NCBI GenBank assembly: GCA_026770585.1
Contig: MU647069.1
Location: forward strand, 195,896 to 207,900
Direction of reading: 5' to 3'
Source: Baffinella frigidus
Lineage: Eukaryota; Cryptophyceae; Cryptomonadales; Baffinellaceae
Length of the DNA stretch: 12,005 bases
Each line of letters begins with the position of its first letter. Positions within the stretch are counted from its first letter, which is position 1. Below are positions 7,560-12,005 of this stretch, piece after piece. The notes under the pieces are model-generated. The model did no database searches. It was not told where the DNA came from and saw only the letters and a program-made list of their open reading frames with translations. A program made the translations under genes and the position numbers.

Positions 7560-7664
7560 CTGGCGCTCAGCGAGTTCCTCCAGGAACTCTTCCATGTCGG
7601 GCGGAGGCACCAGGTTTGAGCAGTCGGGATCCTCTTCTTCGAAGAGCGCCGGCTTCCGTACCGC
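7560..7664 (-). CDS. Exon 4, copy d (most complete)
   Basis: The full exon has 35 codons (105 nt), phase 0 at both ends: AVRKPALFEEEDPDCSNLVP, then PPDMEEFLEELAERQ. The acceptor is CTCTCCCGTAG. The end is CGCCAG|GCACTT, which would be a non-canonical GC donor; the degenerate copy at 7142 has CGCCAG|GTGCCC at the same place. The segment is acidic, with a likely amphipathic helix (MEEFLEELAERQ). I do not recognise the domain. It joins exon 3 and exon 5 in frame, and is the copy I use in the gene model. Confidence 0.55.
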
Positions 7665-7683
7665 CTACGGGAGAGAGTCCTTG

Positions 7684-7773
7684 GTTAATACCAACATTAG
7701 GAGAGACTTTGCCAACATTAGAAGAGAGTTAATACCAACATTACAAGAGAGTTAATACCAACATTACGAGAGA
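7684..7773. repeat. 23 bp tandem repeat, four units
   Basis: Units of GTTAATACCAACATTA plus GGAGAGA-type ends at 7684, 7707 (21 bp variant), 7728 and 7751. It lies just upstream, on the minus strand, of exon 4 copy d. Confidence 0.8.
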
Positions 7774-7826
7774 GGGGCCTTTATTGCTGCCAACACGGCC
7801 GCCATGCACCCCCAACGAGGCTACAC

Positions 7827-7886
7827 GGGCACGAGGTTTGAGCAGTCCGGATCCTCCTCCTCGATGAGTGCCGGCTTCCGTACCGC
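7827..7886 (-). pseudogene. Exon 4, copy c
   Basis: The acceptor is the same GTGTGTGGCAG as in copy b. It reads AVRKPALIEEEDPDCSNLVP, followed by GTGTAG. It shares flanks on both sides with copy b, so the two arose by duplication of a block of about 235 bp. The C-terminal half is missing. Confidence 0.42.
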
Positions 7887-7969
7887 CTGCCACACACCCC
7901 ATTTCCCGTAGGATCAAACGTCTGTACAGAGTATCCACGTGTGTTTTACAGATTATCCACGTGTGTTCT

Positions 7970-7995
7970 CCCGTAGGTGGCGCGCCACCTACGGG
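7970..7995. repeat. 26 bp perfect palindrome
   Basis: CCCGTAGGTGG meets its reverse complement around GGCGCGCC. The half-site CCGTAGGTGGC is the acceptor and start of exon 4 copy a (TTCCGTAG|GTGGCACG), so two exon edges may have been joined head to head. Confidence 0.7.
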
Positions 7996-8060
7996 TGAGA
8001 GACGTTTATTACGGATCGAAACCAACCCGGCCGCCATGTATGCACCCCCACCGAGGCTAC

Positions 8061-8122
8061 CAGGGCACGAGGTTGGAACAGTCTGGATCCTCTTCGTCGA
8101 AGAGTGCCGGCTTCCGTACCGC
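8061..8122 (-). pseudogene. Exon 4, copy b
   Basis: After the acceptor GTGTGTGGCAG it reads AVRKPALFDEEDPDCSNLVP and then meets CCCTG|GTAGCC. In frame the next codon is TAG, so the copy is either ended by splicing at that GT or stopped. The second half of exon 4 (the EEFLEEL part) is absent. Confidence 0.42.
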
Positions 8123-8149
8123 CTGCCACACACCGCATTTCGTGAATAA

Positions 8150-8275
8150 CCCGTAAGTGGATCATTCATAGGACCCTACGGTAGGACATCCGTAACCCAT
8201 AAGGGGGTAATCACTAGGAGCCTACGATAGGCAATCCGTAGGGGCATAGGGTTGTTGGATAATCCGTAGGACTCT
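8150..8275. repeat. Foldback-related fragments (CCGTAGG/CCCTACGG)
   Basis: Repeated short blocks (CCCGTAAGTGG, CCCTACGGTAGG, ATCCGTAGG) resemble the arms of the 186-289 foldback. Boundaries are unclear. Confidence 0.4.
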
Positions 8276-8346
8276 ATGTCGGGCGGAGGCACGAGGTTTG
8301 AGCAGTCGGGGGCTTCTTCTTCGAACAGCGCCGGCTTGCGTGCCAC
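8276..8346 (-). CDS. Exon 4, copy a
   Basis: The frame opens after the acceptor CTCTCTTCCGTAG and reads VARKPALFEEEAPDCSNLVP, then PPDI, in phase 0. It is the copy nearest exon 3, and its start phase fits exon 3's end. Similarity to the other copies ends near 8276, and no clear donor is visible there. Either the 3' part was lost or this copy is not spliced. Confidence 0.42.
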
Positions 8347-8529
8347 CTACGGAAGAGAGTTCTTTATCACTACCACCACGGCCGTAAGAAGGTCACGGGC
8401 ACCCTACGGAGGGAAGCACGGCCAACAACTGCCAGACCAATCGTACGGGGATGCTTAAGGGCCTATCTAGGACCTGTATCGAGAGTAATAAAGAAGAACA
8501 AGACAATCGTACGGGGAGGGGTTCGCAAC

Positions 8530-8546
8530 CTGAGTGCGGCACGCGA
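8530..8546 (-). pseudogene. 3' fragment of exon 3
   Basis: GCCGCACTCAG|GTTGCGAA repeats the last codons and donor of exon 3 (GCCGCACTCAG|GTTTTGAG). Only about 17 nt match, so it is a small relic, but the shared donor makes chance unlikely. Confidence 0.35.
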
Positions 8547-8615
8547 AATGGTAAAAGTGGACGCGTTTGTACCAGAGCCGTCAACTTTTGAATGTAAGGG
8601 GGTGGGGCTCAAAAC

Positions 8616-8690
8616 CTGAGTGCGGCCCGCGCGCGCGGCGGCCGCCTCGTCCCGGTCGTCCCACCCGTCCGGCAGCGCCTGCAGCGCCTC
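8616..8690 (-). CDS. Exon 3 (LPDGWDDRDE exon)
   Basis: Exactly 25 codons (75 nt) lie between the acceptor TTTCGCAG (8700-8691 region) and the donor CAG|GTTTTGAG. Both edges are phase 0, so it joins exons 2 and 4 without a frameshift. The peptide runs EALQALPDGWDDRDE and then AAAARAGRTQ. I do not recognise the family of this segment. The same sequence is repeated at 8913-8872, and its 3' end again at 8546-8530. The exon sits at the edge of a 42 bp-type minisatellite whose units carry the same CGAAACG that forms its acceptor. Confidence 0.55.
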
Positions 8691-8693
8691 CTG

Positions 8694-9062
8694 CGAAACG
8701 TTGCGGTTTAGTGTATTTATCGCGTGTCACGCCCGGTGAATGATGTGGTTTAGATGTTTTTATCACGTGTCACGACCGGGTTTAGTGTATTCATCGCGTG
8801 TCAAGACCGCGAAACGTTGTGGTTCAGTGTATGTATCGTGTTGATCGCGTGTCGCGCCCGCGGAACGCTGAGTCCCGGTCGTCCCACCCGTCCGGCAGCG
8901 CCTGCAGCACCTCCTATCCCCGCCCGCGAAACGTCACGATATTATGTTTTTATCACGTGTCACGACCAGTTTTAGTGTTTTAACCGCGAGAAACAGGGAG
9001 GTTTAGTGTGTTTGTCGCGTGTCGAGACCGCGAAACGCTGTGGTTTAGTGGATTTATCGCGT
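8694..9062. repeat. Minisatellite of about 42 bp units with embedded exon 3 copies
   Basis: Units read CGAAACGTTGTGGTTTAGTG, then TATTTATCGCGTGTCACGACC. At least six diverged units occur, interrupted by the partial exon 3 copy. Plus-strand open frames here are repeat shadows. Confidence 0.75.
8872..8913 (-). pseudogene. Truncated upstream copy of exon 3
   Basis: The first 14 codons of exon 3 recur (EVLQALPDGWDDRD) after an ATAG acceptor-like end. The similarity then stops at the minisatellite. Nearly every base matches exon 3, so the duplication is young. The donor side is missing. Confidence 0.5.
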
Positions 9063-9148
9063 ACACCCTAAACCCCAACCCCAAACTTTCGCCCCCAAAA
9101 CCCCACCCCCAACCCCACCACCCCAACCCTCAACACCTGAACCCCCTG
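9063..9148. repeat. CCCTAAA/CCCCAAC-rich tract
   Basis: A degenerate C-rich telomere-like run precedes the 9150 donor. It would be intron sequence if the gene model is right. Confidence 0.6.
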
Positions 9149-9150
9149 AC

Positions 9151-9235
9151 CTTACTGCCCTCCGCGGGGGTGATGCGGCGCGAAGGCATCCGGCGTTCCG
9201 TCTCAAACACTAGCCCCGGCGTCCTCTCCCCTCGA
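9151..9235 (-). pseudogene. Third, diverged copy of exon 2
   Basis: This copy has 85 nt and follows element copy F. It encodes RGERTPGLVFETERRMPSRR and then ITPAEGSK, and ends at a good donor, AAG|GTCAGG. The start phase (one base, then 28 codons) differs from both other copies, so it would shift frame if joined after them. The reading frame is still open, so it is recently duplicated or still under some constraint. Confidence 0.4.
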
Positions 9236-9310
9236 CTATCCTCAAGTTGACATCCTACTTTCCCGGTACACACCCGTCAACTTTCGAGCGGGAACGAGCG
9301 CGTGGGGTGT
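9233..9310 (-). mobile_element. Introner-like element, copy F (truncated)
   Basis: The ATAG end and GTCAACTTTCG core are present; the palindrome and the GT end are missing. It sits between exon-2 copies, and its AG is the apparent acceptor of the 9235-9151 copy. Confidence 0.5.
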
Positions 9311-9316
9311 ATCGAC

Positions 9317-9418
9317 CTTGTTTCCCTCCGACGTGGCGACGCGGCGGGAGGAGGTGCGGCGCTCCGTCTCAAACACCAGCCCCGCCTTCCTTCCCTTCCC
9401 CTCCTCGGGCGTGACCGA
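9317..9418 (-). CDS. Second copy of exon 2
   Basis: The copy has 102 nt, or 34 open codons in phase 0, beginning directly after the AATAG that ends element copy G. It shares GLVFETERRTSSRRVAT and EGNK with exon 2, but its first part (SVTPEEGKGRKA) differs. The donor is AAG|GTCGAT at 9316-9315. It starts in phase 0, so it cannot follow exon 1 directly without a frameshift, but it could follow exon 2 in frame. It may be an alternative or added exon, or a relic. Confidence 0.45.
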
Positions 9419-9521
9419 CTATTCTCAAGTTGACACGCTGGGTGCGCGGTACAAATCCGTCAACTTTCGAGCGGAGAAGAGCCCGGGCTCCCCAAATCGG
9501 AGAGCACAAATAGACTGAGAC
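9411..9521 (-). mobile_element. Introner-like element, copy G
   Basis: On the minus strand 9521-9419 is 103 bp, starts GT and ends AATAG, directly against the frame of exon-2 copy 9418-9317. The E2F core has decayed (TTTCGAGCGGAGAA). Confidence 0.62.
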
Positions 9522-9547
9522 AGCGCTGGTATTCTGGGGGTGGCGAC

Positions 9548-9660
9548 CTTGTTTCCCTCCAAAGTGGCGACGCGGCGGGAAGATGTCCGGCGTTCCGTCT
9601 CAAACACCAGACCGGGCTTCCGCTTCCCTCCCGTGCGCTGCCGCGGGGCGGACGGGTCCG
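9548..9660 (-). CDS. Exon 2 (Arg-rich, RRTSSRR motif)
   Basis: This exon has 113 nt: two bases that complete the split codon from exon 1 (G|CG, Ala) and then 37 open codons. The acceptor is strong: a CTCTCTCTC pyrimidine tract followed by GAGCAG, with exon start at 9660. The donor is AAG|GTCGCC at 9547-9546. The peptide carries GGKRKPGLVFETERR and then TSSRRVATLEGNK. A basic RRSxR-type patch after an N-terminal N-I-R-R-N helix is also the order seen in CMR1/WDR76 and CDCA7-like proteins, which is suggestive only. Two further copies lie downstream at 9418-9317 and 9235-9151. This copy is the one whose 5' phase fits exon 1. Confidence 0.62.
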
Positions 9661-9825
9661 CTGCTCGAGAGAGAGACGTTTATTACTGGGTGAGCACCTC
9701 TTGTTTTTATGACGTGCCAGCAGCGTTGAGAGAGAATGGTTGATTGAAACCGGATGCATCCCCTGATCAAGAGAGAACAGAACATCTGACTGGGAGAGAG
9801 AGATAGGACCTCAAGTTCTGTATCG

Positions 9826-9940
9826 ATCTATTTGGGCTCACCAATTCGGTGAGCCCGGGCTCTCTCCCGCGCCAAAGTTCACGGATGTGTACCGAAAACC
9901 CAGCATGGCAACTTGAGAATAGTCGGACAGTCAACCCGAG
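9826..9940 (+). mobile_element. Introner-like element, copy H (inverted)
   Basis: This is the only copy in opposite orientation: CTATTTGGGCTC on the left and GAATAGTCGGAC on the right. GCGCCAAA at 9869-9876 is a perfect E2F consensus. It lies back to back with copy I, about 15 bp apart, so the pair forms a large inverted repeat. Confidence 0.6.
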
Positions 9941-9954
9941 TGAGGCAGAGGTCA

Positions 9955-10067
9955 GTCGGTTTGGCTGGCTATTCTCAAGTTGACATGCTGGGTTCGCGGT
10001 ACAAATCCGTCAACTTTGGAGCGAGGAAGAGCCTGGGCTCACCAAAATTGCGAGACCAAATAGACTG
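9955..10067 (-). mobile_element. Introner-like element, copy I
   Basis: Full-length, with both ends. The E2F core has decayed (TTTGGAGCGAGGAA). It stands between the inverted copy H and the third copy of the exon 1 end. Confidence 0.6.
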
Positions 10068-10076
10068 GTTGCAGAC

Positions 10077-10136
10077 CTGGTGGGAACGCGGGAAGCGCGG
10101 GGATGTCCAGGCTCCCAAGGGTCGCGCGGTTCGCTG
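10077..10136 (-). pseudogene. Third copy of exon 1 end, behind element J
   Basis: It reads ANRATLGSLDIPALPAFPP and ends CAG|GTCTGC. It is diverged but in frame, with NRAxLxSLDIP conserved. Substitutions such as Ser to Ala and Pro to Phe leave the motif intact. Confidence 0.42.
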
Positions 10137-10217
10137 ACTATTCACAAGTTGACAGTCCGTTTTTGCGGTACAAATCCGTCAACTTTGGAGCGGAAAACTG
10201 CCTGGGCTCACCAAAAC
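10131..10217 (-). mobile_element. Introner-like element, copy J (3' truncated)
   Basis: It breaks off within the palindrome (CTCACCAAAACGG), where the small exon 1 fragment begins. The AATAG end and GTCAACTTTGG core are kept. Confidence 0.5.
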
Positions 10218-10218
10218 G

Positions 10219-10240
10219 GCTCCGCCGGATGTTCGTCGGG
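10219..10240 (-). pseudogene. Small fragment of exon 1 end, behind element K
   Basis: It encodes ANPTNIRRSR after the AATAG of element K and then breaks into element J. Its breakpoint (AACATCC) is the same as in the 10405-10324 copy, so the element and the exon fragment moved together. Confidence 0.35.
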
Positions 10241-10316
10241 TTAGCTGACTATTCATTAGTTGACCTGCTGGTTGTGTGGTACAAATCCGTCAACTTTGGC
10301 GCGTGTGAGGACTGAG
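10232..10316 (-). mobile_element. Introner-like element, copy K (truncated)
   Basis: It carries the AATAG end, the core and TTTGGCGC (10295-10302, perfect E2F consensus), then diverges before the palindrome. Confidence 0.5.
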
Positions 10317-10323
10317 TGCAGAC

Positions 10324-10405
10324 CTGGGGGCGGCGCGGGGAGCGACGGGATGTCCAAGCTCTCGAGGATAGCGCGGTTCCGGCGGATGTTCGTCGGGTCA
10401 GCTGA
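10324..10405 (-). pseudogene. Duplicate of the 3' end of exon 1, behind element L
   Basis: This 82 nt frame opens directly after the AATAG of element L: SADPTNIRRNRAILESLDIP, then SLPAPPP, ending CAG|GTCTGC. From AACATCC onward it is nearly identical to exon 1's end. Its start is phase 0, but exon 1 ends in phase 1, so splicing exon 1 to it would give an immediate TGA. It is therefore a relic, or used only in another splice form. Confidence 0.5.
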
Positions 10406-10506
10406 CTATTCATAAGTTGAAATTCTGGTTGTGTGGTACAAATCCGTTATCTTTGGGGCGAAACAGAGCCTGGGCTCACCAAAATGGCGAGACCAAATAG
10501 ACTGAC
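10392..10506 (-). mobile_element. Introner-like element, copy L (directly after exon 1)
   Basis: On the minus strand 10506-10406 is 101 bp from GTCAGT to AATAG, starting exactly at the CAG that ends exon 1 and ending against the duplicated exon end. It is the clearest case of the element behaving as a whole intron. Confidence 0.66.
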
Positions 10507-11314
10507 CTGGGGGCGGCGCGGGGAGCGAGGGAATGTCCAAGCTCTCGAGGATCGCGCGGTTGCGACGGATGTTCTGCGCGCGCTGCTTCTCGTAGTCGCA
10601 CATGTTCTCATCCCCCGTGACTCCTCCCTCCTCCCCCTCCTTCCCCGCTTCGTTCTCCTCCTCCCTCGCGTTGTCATCCCCCCCCGCAGCCTCCTTCCCT
10701 TCCCCGGCGATCTCCTCACCCCCCGCATCCTCCTTCCCCGCATGCTCATTGGAGATCTCCGCTTTCTTGCCTTTCTTGCCCTTCGTCCCTGCCTCCTCCC
10801 TCGCCTTCTCATCCCCCGCCTTCTCCTCCTCCCCCTTCACGTCCGCCTCCTGCTCTTCGGATCTCTTCCCGGCGGGGCTCCGCTGCGTGCTGGCCTTCCG
10901 AGTGGGAGTCGCCCGAGTCGGCGACTTCACCACCTCGACGGGGGGTCCCTCCTCCTCCACCTTCTTCTGCGGTGTCCTGGACTTAGCGGGCGACGCGACA
11001 GGCAATTTCGCCTTAGCAGGCGACGCTAGTGTCGCTGATCCCGTGTCAGCCACCGGCTCCTCCCTGAGCGGCGTCGCCACCTCGCTCTCCTCCTGCAACG
11101 CACTGCCCTTGGCAACCTTCCCGCCCCTGGCACTCTTCCCACCGCGCGCCGCTTTCTCGACGCCGCCCGCCGGGAGCACGGCCTTGCCACCGGGCGCGAC
11201 CTTGCTCGCTGGTGCGGCTTTCTTCTCAGGTGCGGCGCGCTTGGCCGGCGTCTTCTTGGCAGACGCGTTCCCCGGGTCGGGCGCCTTGCCCTTGTGGAGC
11301 CACGCCTGAAGCAT
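10507..11314 (-). CDS. Exon 1 of a multi-exon nuclear-type protein gene (possibly CMR1/WDR76- or CDCA7-like)
   Basis: The first exon encodes 269 residues plus one base. Residues 1-9 read MLQAWLHKG. Residues 10-150 are Lys/Ala/Pro-rich, like a histone H1 tail, and hold seven S/T-P-x-K/R sites (T22, T81, S98, S108, T114, S131, T136), the consensus for cyclin-dependent kinases. Residues 151-235 are Glu/Lys/Gly-rich and acidic, with a basic KGKKGKK patch near 178-184. Residues 241-259 hold YEKQRAQNIRRN followed by a Leu-rich turn (ILESLDIP). A similar Y/F-E-K-x-R-x-x-N-I-x-x-N motif occurs in CMR1/WDR76 proteins, and a looser version in plant CDCA7-like proteins; that match is from memory. The exon ends at CAG|GTCAGT, a strong donor, where an element insertion begins. 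Reading on leads to a TAG at 10408-10406, so the longer open frame is intron read-through. An E2F-type site lies 22 nt upstream. Coding is likely; the family is uncertain. Confidence 0.72.
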
Positions 11315-11335
11315 CCCGCCCCTGTGGGATTCGTG

Positions 11336-11343
11336 GCGGGAAA
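11336..11343 (+). promoter_or_regulatory. E2F-type site upstream of exon 1
   Basis: GCGGGAAA, the complement of TTTCCCGC, is a perfect match to the E2F consensus TTTSSCGC. It lies 22 nt upstream of the minus-strand ATG at 11314. E2F sites this close to the start are typical of S-phase genes in plants, algae and animals. This fits the kinase-site-rich nuclear tail of the product. Function is inferred from motif and position. Confidence 0.5.
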
Positions 11344-11397
11344 CCCAGAGGATTTTGCTTTACAATCGAAATTTTGTAAAGTTCAAGCTGCGAACAA

Positions 11398-11850
11398 GAC
11401 TTGGGTTCGGTGTGTGTGCGAGCGCGATCCTTTTGGATTAACTCAAACACCCCAACAGAGCCACCCTGTATCCCCTCTTCACGAGCCTCTGCACTGGAGA
11501 GCGAAACGCGATCCGAAAGCAAACATGCTTTCTTTGCAGTCCTTTCTACGGAAGGGCGTGTCGTTGGCATATGTTGGGAGAAATTAAAACCTAAAGGACC
11601 TAAAGAACTTCTTCCTTAAAGGATAGGACCTACCATATGGGCCTTCAGCCGACTTGGGTTCTGGTGTGCGGGCGAGCGCGGTCCTATGGATCAAATCAAA
11701 CACCCCATGAGAAGCACCCTCTATCCCCTCTTCACGAGCCTCTGCACTGGATTGATGTTGATCCGAAAGGAAGCATGGCCTTCCTACAGAACAAGTTCCG
11801 GTGTCCGCCTATGTTGGAAGCTCGAAGAACCTAAAGGAGAAAAACCTAAA
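11398..11850 (+). repeat. Diverged tandem duplication, period about 253 bp
   Basis: 11398-11600 and 11650-11850 share a layout: ACTTGGGTTC, GAGCGCG-TCCT, AACACCCCA, an identical 30 bp block (11469-11498 and 11722-11751), then GATCCGAAAG and an ATG-containing box. A third, shorter copy of the end lies at 11872-11905. The boxes read ATGCTTTCTTTGCAG, ATGGCCTTCCTACAG and ATGCTTTTTCTGCAG, which look like 3' splice sites or translation starts. No long frame is conserved between copies. Confidence 0.6.
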
Positions 11851-11910
11851 GGACCAAAAGGAGCTGAACGCGATCCGAAAGCAAAAATGCTTTTTCTGCA
11901 GATCCTTTCT

Positions 11911-12005
11911 ACGGACCCTGGGGAGGTGACACTTTTGTTCCGCAGCAGGGGGTTCACGGACCCTGGGGAGGTGACACTTTTGTTCCGCAGCAGGGGGTTC
12001 ACGGA
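11911..12005. repeat. 45 bp tandem repeat running off the right edge
   Basis: Two identical 45 bp units start at 11911 and 11956, and a third begins at 12001. The unit is 15 codons in every frame without a stop in at least one frame per strand (for example TDPGEVTLLFRSRGF on plus). The array continues beyond the window. Confidence 0.9.

Noticed and set aside
2124-10506. CRISPR array
   Set aside because: The repeats are too long, spaced irregularly, diverged, partly inverted, and separated by exon copies; the sequence is eukaryotic.
10602-11309. 235-residue plus-strand open frame antisense to exon 1
   Set aside because: Low-complexity Ser/Pro/Phe complement of the Lys/Glu/Ala-rich exon. The minus frame has coherent motifs, a splice donor and an upstream E2F site; this one has none.

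Overview
The window looks like repeat-rich nuclear DNA of a microbial eukaryote with TTTAGGG-type telomeres, most likely an alga such as a green alga or dinoflagellate. The signs are long tracts of degenerate TTTAGGG/TTTCGGG heptamers, GT-AG splice-like junctions, very short exons, many foldback elements, and no operon structure, bacterial gene, rRNA or tRNA. Lineage is inferred from sequence character only. Most long open frames here are shadows of simple repeats.

One credible gene is present, on the minus strand. It starts at 11314 with an E2F-type site 22 nt upstream, and runs leftward as short exons: exon 1 (11314-10507), exon 2 (9660-9548), exon 3 (8690-8616), exon 4 (7664-7560), exon 5 (6697-6605), and perhaps a sixth (5719-5662). 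The reading phase fits at every proposed junction: exon 1 ends one base into a codon, exon 2 supplies the other two, and exons 2-5 join in phase 0. The model gives about 398 residues without a stop and is open at its 3' end. The product has a Lys/Ala/Pro-rich tail with seven S/T-P-x-K/R sites, an acidic stretch, a Y-E-K-Q-R...N-I-R-R-N...L-x-S-L motif, and an R-R-x-S-S-R-R patch. This resembles the N-terminal part of CMR1/WDR76- or CDCA7-type nuclear proteins, but the family is not settled.

The striking point is that every exon of this gene is present in several copies inside its own introns, some intact and many degraded. Between and around them lie 12 copies of a roughly 103-110 bp element with imperfect terminal inverted repeats and a central palindrome. 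Several copies begin with GT and end with AG exactly at the edges of reading frames, so the element is a candidate introner (a transposon that makes introns). Six copies carry a perfect E2F consensus, the same site class found at the gene's own start.

Layout: 1-2100, foldback elements and simple repeats; 2120-3090, four element copies alternating with 52-54 nt mini-exon-like units; 3360-5420, G-rich minisatellite, AT microsatellite, a six-copy 'GAGGATGCATGAGAGG' repeat, telomere-like tract and a 219 bp foldback MITE; 5500-7000, exon-5 copies set in TTTCGGG arrays; 7100-8350, exon-4 copies; 8500-9075, exon-3 copies in a minisatellite; 9150-9660, exon-2 copies; 10070-11314, exon 1 and copies of its 3' end; 11398-12005, a diverged tandem duplication and a 45 bp tandem repeat running off the right edge.
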